Source of the DNA: CAZQVN01 sp964596775
GTDB taxonomy: Bacteria > Eisenbacteria > RBG-16-71-46 > JABDJR01 > JAWXBZ01
Assembly: GCA_964596775.1 (NCBI GenBank)
Contig: CAZQVN010000030.1
Location: 1 to 42,759 of the forward strand
Reading direction: 5' to 3'
DNA: 42,759 nt
Shown: positions 31,777 through 41,181 of the stretch, piece after piece
Layout: the number at the start of each line of letters is the position of its first letter
Numbering within the stretch: the stretch's first letter is position 1
Notes under the pieces: model-generated
The model's input: the letters and a program-made list of their open reading frames with translations, nothing else
Told to the model about the DNA's origin: nothing
Database searches by the model: none
Translations under genes and position numbers: made by a program

Positions 31777-33453
31777 ATGGCCCGCATGTTTCCGCCCGAA
31801 ATACCCGCCCTGATCCGCTACGACCCCGGCCGCCAGGCCGAATGCCTCGTCTACGACATCCTGCGCGACCGCCTCGACGAACCGTACACCGCTTTTCACG
31901 GTCTCTCCTGGCTCGCCCGGCGCAAACATGGCCGGGTCCGCAGCGGCGAAATCGACTTCATTCTTTTCCACCCGGGCCACGGACTCCTTTGTGTCGAGGT
32001 GAAGGGGGGCGAGATCTCCCGCGACGGACGGACCGGCAACTGGTACAGCCGGGACCGCCGGGGGAGGAAGCATCGTATCGCCGACCCGGTCCGGCAGGCC
32101 CGGGAGGCCCGTTTCGCACTGATCGACCGGCTCCGGGAGCACTCGGACTGGCCGGGCCACCGCATCCGCATCGGGTATGCCGTGGCGTTTCCCGACTGCG
32201 AGTGCGACCCCGGACCCGATCTCGCCGAACTTCCGGGCGACCTCATCCTGCGGGCCGGCAACATGAGCGACATCACCGGAGCGGTGGAGCGCGCGTTCGA
32301 CTTCTGGCGGGAGGCCGAGCCGGACTCGGTGAATCCGGAAAGCGAAGATGCCGAGCGGCTGGAAAGCATCCTCTCTCCCACGTTCCATCTGCCCCGGCCG
32401 CTCGGCGTCGATCTCCGCAACGACGACCGCGAGATCGTGCGGCTGACCGGGGAGCAGCTCGTCGTCCTCGAATTCCTGGAACGGAACGAGCGGGTGGACG
32501 TCAGCGGCGGCGCCGGAACCGGAAAGACGTTTCTGGCCATCCAGAAGGCGCGGATCCTCGCCGGAAAGGGGGTACGTACCCTCCTGACCTGCTTCAACCG
32601 GCCGCTCGCGGAGATGATGCGCCGGGAGGCGGGGGAGGTTCCGGGCCTGACCGTCACCCACTTTCACCGGCTGTGTTTCGACGAAGCCACCGCCGCGGGG
32701 GTGCCGCTGCTGAGCCCCGACGGCGCCGTGCCGCCCCCGGAGTACTTCGACCGCGTCATGCCCGAGGCGCTTGCCGAGTCCTTCCGCCGCCGGCCGGGGC
32801 GCCGGTTCGATGCGCTCATCGTCGACGAGGCGCAGGACTTCGCGCCCTCATGGTGGCCGTCCGTGCTTGCCGGCCTCGACGATCCCGAGCGTTCCACGGT
32901 CTACCTGTTCCGGGACGGCAACCAGTCCATCTACAGCGCCCGGAACGGACGACCGGAAGGCCTCGTTCCGATCCTGCTGACCCGCAACCTGCGCAACACC
33001 CGGGCGATCCACAAACTGGCGTCTGAGTTCTACACAGGCGATCCCTTCCGGTCCGCGGGGCCACCCGGCCGGGACGTCGAATTCCACGCAGCGGATCCGG
33101 GGCCGCCCGCGGAGGAGGTCCTGGGAAACGTGCTGAACCGCTTCCTCGTCACGGAGAAACTTCCCGTCGGCGATCTCGTCGTCCTGTCCGGGCACCGCCG
33201 CGCGAACAGCCCGGTGGGGGAGGACGGCCTGCTCGGCGGGTTCCCCTGCACGGAGGACCCCGAGGCCGAGCCCGGTCACGTGCTCTTCCAGTCGATCCAC
33301 CGGTTCAAGGGGCTGGAACGGCCGGTCGTCATCCTCGTCGAACTCGAGGACCGGCTGAAGGACGAGGAGTTGATCTACGTCGGCATCACGCGGGCGCGGG
33401 CGCACCTGGTCGTGATCGGGAGCGGGGAAACGCTCCAGCGGTTGCGGGGATAG
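31777..33453 (+). CDS. NERD nuclease-domain / superfamily 1 helicase fusion
   Basis: A 558-residue protein. The N-terminal third is a nuclease-related (NERD) domain: YDILRDRL, then a PD-(D/E)xK-type site formed by D60 (EIDFIL) and E74-V-K76 (CVEVKGG). The rest is an SF1 UvrD/Rep-like helicase: Walker A GGAGTGKT with K250, Walker B IVDEAQDF with D350-E351, HRFKGLERPVVILV and a final YVGITRARAHLVVIG (motif VI). It should unwind and cut DNA. Similar fusions occur in repair and in phage-defence islands, but no defence partner is visible here. I place the start at ATG 31777 because NERD proteins often begin like this; the upstream in-frame ATG at 31705 would add 24 Pro/Lys-rich residues. Confidence 0.87.
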   Translation: MARMFPPEIPALIRYDPGRQAECLVYDILRDRLDEPYTAFHGLSWLARRKHGRVRSGEIDFILFHPGHGLLCVEVKGGEISRDGRTGNWYSRDRRGRKHRIADPVRQAREARFALIDRLREHSDWPGHRIRIGYAVAFPDCECDPGPDLAELPGDLILRAGNMSDITGAVERAFDFWREAEPDSVNPESEDAERLESILSPTFHLPRPLGVDLRNDDREIVRLTGEQLVVLEFLERNERVDVSGGAGTGKTFLAIQKARILAGKGVRTLLTCFNRPLAEMMRREAGEVPGLTVTHFHRLCFDEATAAGVPLLSPDGAVPPPEYFDRVMPEALAESFRRRPGRRFDALIVDEAQDFAPSWWPSVLAGLDDPERSTVYLFRDGNQSIYSARNGRPEGLVPILLTRNLRNTRAIHKLASEFYTGDPFRSAGPPGRDVEFHAADPGPPAEEVLGNVLNRFLVTEKLPVGDLVVLSGHRRANSPVGEDGLLGGFPCTEDPEAEPGHVLFQSIHRFKGLERPVVILVELEDRLKDEELIYVGITRARAHLVVIGSGETLQRLRG

Positions 33454-33527
33454 GGTCCGGGTTCGAGCGGATTACTTCCTGGCGGTCCGGCGACGAACCG
33501 GCCCGCCGGCCGGGGACAGCGCCCGGG

Positions 33528-34244
33528 TCACTTTTCCGCCAGCACGCCGATGTACTTCGGACGGACCCGCTCCTTCATCCCGAGCGCCTCGAACGCGCCC
33601 CGAATCATCAGGTTCATCCCCTTCGGCAGCATCGACAGCGGCGGCATCTTCGGCGGGTAGTACGGCACGTACGTTTCGAGCTTCCGTACCGTGAGCCCGG
33701 CCGCGGTCACCATGCCGGACAGGCGCTCCTCGTCGAACGACTGCACATGCCCGTCGTGGTAATAGGGGGTGTTGCAGTGCGGGCAATAGAGGAGATCGAG
33801 CTTGCCCCGGTACGGCACGGTGACGAGAACCCACCGCGACGACAGCCGCTTGAGCTCGTGGATCGCCCGATCCGGCGTTTCGAGATGCTCCACGACCTCC
33901 ACGGCGGACACGAGGTCGAAGGCGCCGTCGGGAAACGGCTGGTCGAAGATCGATGCCCGGGTGAACCGGACCTTCGGAAACAGGTCGGACGCGTCCCTGA
34001 GCCGCGCCAGCGACAGGTCCGTGCCGTACGCCTGTTCCACGCGCTCCGCCACGCGGCTGGCCAGGTAGCCGTTGCCGCAGCCGGCGTCGAGCGGGCGGTC
34101 GTACACGACCCCGTCGAGCAGGCGGAATACGAACTCCACCCGCATCGTTTCCGAGGGTTCTTCGCCGGGCAGGAACCGCTTCTGCCCCGCCTCCCATTCG
34201 TAATAGCCCTTCCAGTCGGGCGCCTGGATATCCGGGTGCGTCAT
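33528..34244 (-). CDS. Class I SAM-dependent methyltransferase
   Basis: A 238-residue reverse-strand protein; ATG at 34244 overlaps the asparagine synthetase stop (ATGA). SAM motif LDAGCGNGYLASRVA, then acidic YGTDLS, FDLVSAVEVVEHLETPD and VLVTVPYRG. Before the final domain there is a CPHC pair with nearby His residues (YCPHCNTPYYHDGHVQSF) that could hold a zinc ion. It is the last gene of the polysaccharide locus, so a sugar or lipid-linked sugar substrate is likely. It ends 74 bases from the convergent helicase gene. Confidence 0.9.
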   Translation of the reverse strand: MTHPDIQAPDWKGYYEWEAGQKRFLPGEEPSETMRVEFVFRLLDGVVYDRPLDAGCGNGYLASRVAERVEQAYGTDLSLARLRDASDLFPKVRFTRASIFDQPFPDGAFDLVSAVEVVEHLETPDRAIHELKRLSSRWVLVTVPYRGKLDLLYCPHCNTPYYHDGHVQSFDEERLSGMVTAAGLTVRKLETYVPYYPPKMPPLSMLPKGMNLMIRGAFEALGMKERVRPKYIGVLAEK

Positions 34245-36187
34245 GTCCTGGACTCTCTCCGCAGTGTTTCGAGAAACTCCGCCCGCGGCGGCGGCGCCGG
34301 CGGGGGATCGAGCGGACCGTCGAGATACCGGCGCGCCCACAGTTCAAGCATCAGGAGGCCCCACACGGTGGCGCCGTGGAGGGCCTGGTCCGCGTCATGC
34401 TCGGCCAGCGTCTTCTCCACGCCGGCGGGATCCAGCCAGCCCCGCCTGCGGGTCTGGTCGTCGAGCAGGATCTCGTTCCGGAACGCCTTGAGATCCGTCC
34501 GGAGCCAGCGATCCATCGGCACGCTGAATCCGTGCTTCGGCCGGTTCACGACATCCTCGGGCAGAAGTTTCAGCGCCAGCTTCCGGAGCAGCATTTTCGT
34601 CTCCCGGCCGTCGATGCGCAACCGGCGGGGGAGGTTCAGGCCGAACTCCATCACGAGGTGATCGAGCAGCGGCTCGCGCGACTCGAGGGAGTGGGCCATC
34701 GAGGCGCGGTCCACCTTCGGCAGGATGTCCCCGGAAAGATAGAGGCGGGCGTCGAAGTACTGCATCCGGGCGAGCGGGTCGTCGAACGGGCAGTCGGCGA
34801 AGATCCGGGCCACGAATGCGAGGTCGCCGCGATCCTCCCGCTCCGCTTCCCGCTTCCAGGACCCGGCCAGGTGCCGCGCCACGATGTGCGGCGGCGTACC
34901 CCGGAAGAACTCCGCGTAGCGATCGTCGCCGGCCCGCGACAGCCAGCGCAGGCGGTTCTTGCCGCGCGCGGTGTCGGGCAGGCGCTCCGCCACGGCGCCG
35001 AACAGGCCGCGCACGGCCCCCGGCAGCCGGTCCGCGTACCCGTCGGCGAGCGCGTTCACGTAGCGCCGGTAGCCCCCGAACCCCTCGTCGCCGCCGTCGC
35101 CGGAGAGCGCCACCGTGACCCGCCGCGCCGCGATCTCCGAAACGCAGTAGGTGGGGATCATCGACGCGTCGGCGAACGGATCGTCGTAATGCCAGACGAG
35201 CCGGGGGAGGATCTCGAGCACGTCCGGCTTCACGAGCAGTTCCTCGTGATCGGTGCCGTACGCTTCGGCCACCCGCCGGGCGTACGGGCGCTCGTCGAAC
35301 TCCTCGAAGTCGAAACCGATGGAAAACGTCTTGACCGGCGCGTCCGACTGCCGGGCCATGAGGGCGGTGACGAGGCCGGAGTCGATGCCGCCGGACAGGA
35401 ACGCGCCGACCGGCACGTCGGACACCATCCGGAGGCGCACTGTTTCGGCGAGATGCGCTTCGAGCCGTTCGAGAAGTTCCGCTTCCGGCACCGCGGCCGA
35501 ACCTGCGTCCCGCGCCTCGAAGTTCCACCAGCGCCGGATCGTGATCCCGTCCCGGGTGACCTCCAGCGCATGACCGGGGGGCACCTGGCGGACGGCGGCG
35601 AGCATCGCCCCGTGACCCGGGACGAACCCGTAGCCGAGGTAGGCGGCCAGGTTCCCGCCGTCGATGTCCCGCGGCAGTTCCGGATCGGCCAGCAGCGCCT
35701 TGATCTCCGAACCGAAGATGAGCCGCCCATTCAGGTCGGCGTAATAGAGCGGCTTCACGCCGAGGCGATCCCGGACCAGCGTCAGTCTCCGGTGCCGGCG
35801 ATCCCAGAGGGCCAGCGCGAACATCCCCCGGAACGGCGTGAAGGCCTCGAGGCCGCTGTCCTCGAACGCGTGGATAACCACCTCGGTATCGCTTTTCGTG
35901 GCAAAGACATGCCCGCGTGCTTTCAGGTCGTCCACGAAGTCCGCGTAGTTGTAGATCTCGCCGTTGAAGACGAGCTGGACGGCCCCGTCCTCGCCGGCCA
36001 TCGGCTGCGCGCCGGTTTCCAGGTCGATGATCGCCAGCCGCCGGTGACCGAGCGCCACCGGCCCGTCGAAGAAGAATCCGTCGCCGTCGGGGCCCCGGTG
36101 CGCGATCATCCGCGTCATCGTCTTCAGGAGTTCCGGCGAGGCGGGGGAGCCGTCCCTGTAATGATAGATCCCGGCGATGCCGCACAT
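34241..36187 (-). CDS. asnB: Asparagine synthetase-like glutamine amidotransferase
   Basis: A 648-residue AsnB-type enzyme. After removal of Met, Cys2 (MCGIAGIY) is the glutaminase nucleophile; R50, NGE at 75-77 and D100 form the glutamine pocket. The synthetase half has the pyrophosphate loop SGGIDS at 265-270 and SGDGGDE. All key residues are present, so it should use glutamine and ATP to amidate a carboxylate, classically Asp to Asn. AsnB homologues in polysaccharide loci, including exosortase-linked ones, may instead amidate uronic acids or peptides. It starts 2 bases after the upstream glycosyltransferase. It is longer than typical at the C-terminus (Pro-rich tail). Confidence 0.93.
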   Translation of the reverse strand: MCGIAGIYHYRDGSPASPELLKTMTRMIAHRGPDGDGFFFDGPVALGHRRLAIIDLETGAQPMAGEDGAVQLVFNGEIYNYADFVDDLKARGHVFATKSDTEVVIHAFEDSGLEAFTPFRGMFALALWDRRHRRLTLVRDRLGVKPLYYADLNGRLIFGSEIKALLADPELPRDIDGGNLAAYLGYGFVPGHGAMLAAVRQVPPGHALEVTRDGITIRRWWNFEARDAGSAAVPEAELLERLEAHLAETVRLRMVSDVPVGAFLSGGIDSGLVTALMARQSDAPVKTFSIGFDFEEFDERPYARRVAEAYGTDHEELLVKPDVLEILPRLVWHYDDPFADASMIPTYCVSEIAARRVTVALSGDGGDEGFGGYRRYVNALADGYADRLPGAVRGLFGAVAERLPDTARGKNRLRWLSRAGDDRYAEFFRGTPPHIVARHLAGSWKREAEREDRGDLAFVARIFADCPFDDPLARMQYFDARLYLSGDILPKVDRASMAHSLESREPLLDHLVMEFGLNLPRRLRIDGRETKMLLRKLALKLLPEDVVNRPKHGFSVPMDRWLRTDLKAFRNEILLDDQTRRRGWLDPAGVEKTLAEHDADQALHGATVWGLLMLELWARRYLDGPLDPPPAPPPRAEFLETLRRESRT

Positions 36188-36189
36188 GT

Positions 36190-37341
36190 TCAGCGCCCTC
36201 CCTGCGTCACCAGAGTGCGGAGCCAGCCGGCCAGCCGTGCCGCCACCGCCGCTTCGTCGTGCCGTTCGAGATGCCGCCGCGCGGCCGCCGCCACGCTCCG
36301 GCGCGCCTCGGGATCGTCGCGGAAGCGGCGGAGCCCCTCCACGACCCGGTCGCGGTCGTCCGTGTGGAGGCCGAGCCCCTCCCGGCAGATGACCTCGTCC
36401 GGATCGGCTTCGAGGGTCACCACCGGAACGCCGAGCCGCCACGCCTCGAGGAACGTGTTCGACACCCCCTCGTGCTCGGACGTGGACAGGAGTGCGATCG
36501 AGCGCAGGTACTCCGCCTCGAGGGCGGCGGGGTCGAGCCGGCCGAGGAGCGTCACGTTCGGCAACTCCTTCGCGTCCTGTTCGAAGCGGCGTCCATAATC
36601 GATGTCTCCACTGGGGTTTCCGGCCACGGCAAACCGGAGGTCCGGCGCCCTCCGCGCCAGGTCCAGGATCCGGTCCGGCCGCTTGTGACGCTGGAACGTG
36701 GCCGCCCAGAGCACCTGTTCCGGCCGGACGAGCGGCGCTGGATCGGGGGGCGCGGGCACGGCACTCGGGATCACTTCGGCGTTGCGATCATACCGTTCCC
36801 GGAGCAGGCGCGCCTGCGTGTCCGACTGGGCCACGATCCCGGCGGCGTTCCGGAGCCCCTTCCGGTACAGCCAGCGATCGCGGAGGTTGGACCGCCCTTC
36901 GTACCGGCCGTCCACGTTGCTGTCGTTCGAGATCATGTAGACGAACGCGGCGCCGCGCTTCCGGGCGTGCCCGGCCATCAGGCCGGTCAGCGGGGAGGCG
37001 GACCGCTGGATCCACACGTCGGCCGGCACGGCGTCGAGCGCCTTCCGGAGGTCGCGCCACATCCGGAACAGGAGGAAGCGCCCCGACGACTCGTGGGGGA
37101 ACGCGGGCACGACGCGCACGCCGTCCATCGTTTCCGGTTTCTTCCCGCCCGGGTCGGCGGTGAGGAACGTCACGGCGTGACCGAGCCGGGCGAGGCCTTT
37201 GGCCAGGAGCACCATCTGCCGTTCCGCGCCGCCGGGGGTGACGCCGCGGTAGAAGATGTGGTGCGACCCGGGCATCACGAAACAGACGCGGAGGTTTCCG
37301 GCGTCCGGGGAGGGTGCGGCCTTTCGCGGCAGAGCGCTCAT
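36190..37341 (-). CDS. Glycosyltransferase family 4 (GT-B)
   Basis: A 383-residue GT-B glycosyltransferase, ATG at 37341. N-terminal VCFVMPGSHHIFYRGVTPGGAERQM contains the acceptor-side GGAE motif. The donor domain has QVLWAATFQRHKRPDRIL and STSEHEGVSNTFLEAWRLGVPVV, the EGxxNxxLEA form of the family's E-x7-E site. It overlaps the previous gene's stop (37338-37341). Sugar specificity cannot be read from sequence. Confidence 0.92.
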   Translation of the reverse strand: MSALPRKAAPSPDAGNLRVCFVMPGSHHIFYRGVTPGGAERQMVLLAKGLARLGHAVTFLTADPGGKKPETMDGVRVVPAFPHESSGRFLLFRMWRDLRKALDAVPADVWIQRSASPLTGLMAGHARKRGAAFVYMISNDSNVDGRYEGRSNLRDRWLYRKGLRNAAGIVAQSDTQARLLRERYDRNAEVIPSAVPAPPDPAPLVRPEQVLWAATFQRHKRPDRILDLARRAPDLRFAVAGNPSGDIDYGRRFEQDAKELPNVTLLGRLDPAALEAEYLRSIALLSTSEHEGVSNTFLEAWRLGVPVVTLEADPDEVICREGLGLHTDDRDRVVEGLRRFRDDPEARRSVAAAARRHLERHDEAAVAARLAGWLRTLVTQGGR

Positions 37342-38588
37342 CGCGCGCCTCCCGGACTCGGCGCCAGCGCCGCACGGATCCGCGCGTGCACGCCGTCCAC
37401 CATCTGCTCCGTCGTGAACCGCGTTTCCACGGTGACGCGGGCGCGGCGGGCGATGGCCGCGCGGTCGCCCGATGCGAGGACCGTCTCGATGCGTGTCGCC
37501 AGCGCCGCCGCGTCCCCGGCCGGGGCGAGGAAACCGTCCACGCCGTCGGTCACGATCTCGCGGGTGGCGCCCAGGTCGGAGGCCACGACGGGAACGCCGG
37601 AGGCCATCCCTTCGAGGAGCACCCGGCCGAACGGTTCCGGCTCGGTGGACGTGTGGACGAGAAGATCGGCGGCTCGGAGCAGCGGGAGCGTGCGGGCCAC
37701 GAACCCGGTGAACCGGACGCGACCGCCGAGGCCGAGCGCCGCGGCGCGGGCCTCCATGTCGCCGCGGACCGGCCCGTCGCCGGCCACGGTCACGGTGATC
37801 TTCGACCGCGTCCTCGCCAGGCGCGCCGCCGCCTCGAGCAGCGTGTCCGCGCCCTTCCACCCCGCAAGCCGCCCGAGGAACAGGAGCGAGCCGCCGTCCG
37901 GCGGGATCGCCGCGGCGGGTTCGACGAACGGATACTCCGCCGGGTCGATGCCGTTGTGGACGCGATGGACGAGGCCGGCCGGAAATCCGGCGGCCAGGTA
38001 GTGATCGCGGACGAAGTCGGAGATGGCGATCCCCGCCGACAGGTGCGGAGCGAACCGGCGGTGCGGCAGCCGCAGCGGCTTGACCCCGCGGAGGTGGGCG
38101 ATGACCGGAAGCCCCAGGGATCGCGCCGCGTCCGCCACGTGAAAGTTCAGCGGCAACTCGTTGTTCAGGTACACGAGGTCCGGCCCGACCGCCGCGATGC
38201 GGGATCGCCACGCGCGGACGGCGGCGGCGTGCCCGGTGATGTGGCACTTGTAGAACGAGAGCGTCCGGTACGCGCCGGACTCCGTCCAGGACGGGGCCGG
38301 CCGGGAGGGTCTGGGGGCCGGGGCCGCCGCTTCGCGAGCCGCGCCCGCCGCATGGTCTTCCGGGGTGCCGGCTCCCGCCGCGGACGGCGCCGCACTCCGC
38401 CCCGCCGCATGCTCCCGCTCGTGGATCACCCGGGCGCCCGCGTCGCGAAACCGGTCCGACATGGCGTGCGGCACCGGAAAGACGACGACCGCGTCGATCC
38501 CCCGGGCCACGAGGCCGCGGACGAGGTAGTGGAGGCTCACCACCGACCCGCCGACGCCGGCGCCGCTTTCGACGAACAGGACGGTCAT
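37338..38588 (-). CDS. Glycosyltransferase family 4 (GT-B) with Ala/Pro-rich insert
   Basis: A 416-residue GT-B enzyme, ATG at 38588. N-terminal GVGGSVVSLHYLVRGL; donor side SLLFLGRLAGWKGADTLLEA, VAGDGP and STEPEPFGRVLLEGMASGVPVVASDLGA, the complete E-x7-E motif. Residues about 60-100 form an Ala/Pro/Arg-rich, probably disordered insert between two strands of the first domain, which is unusual. It may be a lineage-specific linker expansion. It lies 76 bases after the flippase and overlaps the next glycosyltransferase. Confidence 0.93.
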   Translation of the reverse strand: MTVLFVESGAGVGGSVVSLHYLVRGLVARGIDAVVVFPVPHAMSDRFRDAGARVIHEREHAAGRSAAPSAAGAGTPEDHAAGAAREAAAPAPRPSRPAPSWTESGAYRTLSFYKCHITGHAAAVRAWRSRIAAVGPDLVYLNNELPLNFHVADAARSLGLPVIAHLRGVKPLRLPHRRFAPHLSAGIAISDFVRDHYLAAGFPAGLVHRVHNGIDPAEYPFVEPAAAIPPDGGSLLFLGRLAGWKGADTLLEAAARLARTRSKITVTVAGDGPVRGDMEARAAALGLGGRVRFTGFVARTLPLLRAADLLVHTSTEPEPFGRVLLEGMASGVPVVASDLGATREIVTDGVDGFLAPAGDAAALATRIETVLASGDRAAIARRARVTVETRFTTEQMVDGVHARIRAALAPSPGGAR

Positions 38589-38664
38589 GGGGTCGCCGCC
38601 CGGATCGCCGCGGAGGAGGTCACCGTTGCGCGGGGCGCCGTGCCGGGGACCGGCACATCGATCC

Positions 38665-39984
38665 TCACAGCGCCGCCCCTTTCGGCCGGAACCGCTGCCA
38701 GAGTTCGCGGACGGTGTCCGTGTACAGCTTCATGTCGCCCGGAACCGGAACCAGCGCCCGCGTCAGCGGGGCGCCCGACTCGCGGACGAAGAAGACGATC
38801 ACGACGAGCGCGTGGACGGCGTAGGCGATCGACGTGGCGATCGCCGCGCCGTCGAGCCCCATCGACCGGACCAGGAACCAGAGCAGCGGCACGTTCGCGG
38901 CAAACGACACGATCGATGCGGCGGAGTTGAAGAACGGCTTGCCGATGCCGGACAGGTACTTCGTCAGCACCTTGGACACGGCCAGCGCGAGGATCCCGGG
39001 GAGCAGCAGGTAGAGCGGCCGGACCGAGGCGGCGAACTCGTCGCCGTACAGGAACAGGATGACCGTGCGCCCGACGAGGAACAGCGACCCCATGGCCACC
39101 AGCGTCATCAGGATCGTGTTCCGGCAGACGAGGGCGGTGACCCGGTTCGCCTCGTCGCGCGAGGAGCCGGCCACCCGCGGAAAGAGGATGCGCCCGACCG
39201 AGTCCGGGATGTACCAGAGCACCTGGGCCAGGTTCACCGCCACCGAAAACAGGCCGATTGCGGTGGCGCCGAGAAACGACGAGAGGATCACCGTCGACAC
39301 CTGGAGGTTGGCCCGCTGGGCCATGTTGCCCACGTGCGCCTGGAACCCGTAGCGGACCTGGTCCTTCGTCAGCGGCCAGTCGATGGAGAACGCCAGGCCG
39401 TGCCCCTTCGTCATGTTCACGAAGTAGACGCCGCCGACGAGGAGCCAGGTGAGGAATTCCGCGCCGACGGCGCCGTTGACGTCCAGCTTGAACACGAACA
39501 GCGCCAGGAACAGGAACACCCCGCGGCAGAGGTGCAGCGTGAGGTTCCCGATCACGAACTCGCGGACCCGTTTCATGCCGACGAGGACGCCGTCACCGTA
39601 GTTCTTGAGAAGCATGACCGGCAGCGTGGACAGCCCGAGGATGGCCAGGCTCACCGGCACGTCCCTGATGACGCCGGCGCGAAGGACGCCGAGGAGGGCG
39701 ATCGTTCCCGCGGCGTACACGGTGCCGAGAATCAGCGCGTGCCAGACCGTGTTGCCGACGATCCGCCGCGGCTCCACGCCGCGGCCGAGAAAGTAGGTGC
39801 TCGCCTCGCCGAGCGACAGCGTTCCGAGGCTCGTCAGGAACGAGGGGACGAAGAACGCGAGAATCGCGATCCCCTTCCCTTCCGGGCCGAGGAAGCGCGC
39901 GGTGAGGACGCCCGCGCCCATCCCGAACACGAGCTGGACGAGGCTCGCCGCGAAGATCAGGGCGGACTGGTTGCGAAAGCTCAC
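38665..39984 (-). CDS. Polysaccharide flippase (Wzx-like, MOP superfamily)
   Basis: A 439-residue membrane protein with about 12 hydrophobic helices, start GTG 39984. ARFLGPEGKGIAILAFFVPSF in the first helices and LSSFLGATAIGLFSVAVNLAQVLWYIPDSVGRILFPRV in the second half are typical of MATE-like lipid-linked oligosaccharide exporters. It should move undecaprenyl-linked repeat units across the inner membrane. Coupled by GTGA to the glycosyltransferase upstream. No Wzy polymerase is visible in the window. Confidence 0.9.
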   Translation of the reverse strand: MSFRNQSALIFAASLVQLVFGMGAGVLTARFLGPEGKGIAILAFFVPSFLTSLGTLSLGEASTYFLGRGVEPRRIVGNTVWHALILGTVYAAGTIALLGVLRAGVIRDVPVSLAILGLSTLPVMLLKNYGDGVLVGMKRVREFVIGNLTLHLCRGVFLFLALFVFKLDVNGAVGAEFLTWLLVGGVYFVNMTKGHGLAFSIDWPLTKDQVRYGFQAHVGNMAQRANLQVSTVILSSFLGATAIGLFSVAVNLAQVLWYIPDSVGRILFPRVAGSSRDEANRVTALVCRNTILMTLVAMGSLFLVGRTVILFLYGDEFAASVRPLYLLLPGILALAVSKVLTKYLSGIGKPFFNSAASIVSFAANVPLLWFLVRSMGLDGAAIATSIAYAVHALVVIVFFVRESGAPLTRALVPVPGDMKLYTDTVRELWQRFRPKGAAL

Positions 39985-41126
39985 GATTCAGACCCGGCCG
40001 ACAGGGGAGAGGTCTTCCGCGCCCGGCCGGCCAGGACCTCGTTGAACAGTTCGGTGAGCGTGTCGGCCGCCACCGGCACGTCGTACCGGCTCTCCGCCTC
40101 GGCGCGGTTCCGCCGCCCGATCGCCGCCCGCGCTTCGGGCGACCGCATCAGGTCGAGCAGCGCCTCCGCGAACCCGGCGATGTCGCCGGGGCGGCGGACC
40201 TTCCCCTGCACCCCGTCGGTGATCATCTCCGGGATCACCGGCACGTCGGTGGTGACGACCGGCAGGCCGGCGGCCATCGCTTCGAGGCAGACGTTCGGAA
40301 AGATCTCGGCGTAGGTGGGGAGGACGAACAGGTCGGCCGCGGCGAACAGCCGCGCCTTGTCCGCGCCGCTCCTGTATCCGTGGAACACGACGTTCCGCTC
40401 GAGGCCGTGCGCGGCGGCGATCTCCCGGATCGATCGGTCCTCCTCGGCCGTCTCGGCGATCCCCACCATGTCGATGACGAAGTGCGGATCCGAGGCGGCG
40501 ACGCATCGCGCGATCTCCATCAGGTCGAACGCCCCCTTGTCCTTCGACAATCTCCCGACGAAGAGCATGCGGACCGGACCATCGCCGGCCTTGTCCTCGG
40601 CCGGCGGCGCGATCTTCGAAACGTCCACGACATTCGGCAGCACGACCAGCCGCTGGCCGGGGAACATCTCGGAAAAAATCTTCCTGAGGCCGGGGGAGAG
40701 GACGATCGTCAGCGTGGCCAGGCGCATGGCCCGGGCCACCAGGCGGGGGAGGAATCCGTGCGTGGCGAACAGCCGCCCCATCGGCCGGCCGTGCAGGTGG
40801 CAGACGACCGGTGCGCCGAACAGCCGGGCGATGGCCATGAGGGCGGCGTCGCGGATGAAGCCGGTGTCGCTGGTGGCCTTCACGTACACGAGGTTCGGGC
40901 GGTGGCGGATCATGAGGCCGGCCATCCGGAACGCGTTCAGGAACAGGTAGGGCACGCTCCAGATGTCGGGCATGCTCACCCGGACGTGGCGGACGTGCTT
41001 CGAGGTCCGCAGCAGGACCAGGTCGAAGCGGTCGCCGAGGCTCGAGCCGAGCAGCAGGCTCATGTTGTTCCCCAGCCCACCGAACGGGGGGGGATAGGGG
41101 CCGACCATGAGGACACGGGGTTTCAT
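39981..41126 (-). CDS. Glycosyltransferase family 4 (GT-B)
   Basis: A 381-residue GT-B enzyme. The first domain begins KPRVLMVGPYPPPFGGLGNNM and contains PVVCHLHGRP; the donor domain has VRMLFVGRLSKDKGAFDLMEIA and PTYAEIFPNVCLEAMAAGLPVVTTDV with the E-x7-E site. I place the start at ATG 41126: the in-frame TTG at 41165 would overlap a good extended -10 element and adds residues unlike the family. Its neighbours suggest it acts early in repeat-unit assembly. Confidence 0.92.
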   Translation of the reverse strand: MKPRVLMVGPYPPPFGGLGNNMSLLLGSSLGDRFDLVLLRTSKHVRHVRVSMPDIWSVPYLFLNAFRMAGLMIRHRPNLVYVKATSDTGFIRDAALMAIARLFGAPVVCHLHGRPMGRLFATHGFLPRLVARAMRLATLTIVLSPGLRKIFSEMFPGQRLVVLPNVVDVSKIAPPAEDKAGDGPVRMLFVGRLSKDKGAFDLMEIARCVAASDPHFVIDMVGIAETAEEDRSIREIAAAHGLERNVVFHGYRSGADKARLFAAADLFVLPTYAEIFPNVCLEAMAAGLPVVTTDVPVIPEMITDGVQGKVRRPGDIAGFAEALLDLMRSPEARAAIGRRNRAEAESRYDVPVAADTLTELFNEVLAGRARKTSPLSAGSES

Positions 41127-41155
41127 GAAATGGTTTTCGGAACGTGCATTAAGGA

Positions 41156-41164
41156 ATTGTAGCA
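41156..41164 (-). promoter_or_regulatory. Internal extended -10 promoter in the polysaccharide locus
   Basis: On the reverse strand TGCTACAAT is an extended -10 (TGn plus a 5/6 match) in a short AT-rich gap between the oxidoreductase and glycosyltransferase genes. The expected start is near 41149, leaving a 22-base leader to ATG 41126. No good -35 is present, as allowed for this class. Confidence 0.45.
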
Positions 41165-41181
41165 AAAACAGTTAGGGGACT

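Noticed and set aside
41126..41165. Upstream TTG start at 41165 for the glycosyltransferase
   Set aside because: It would place the start codon over a good extended -10 element and add residues before the usual family N-terminus; ATG 41126 fits better.
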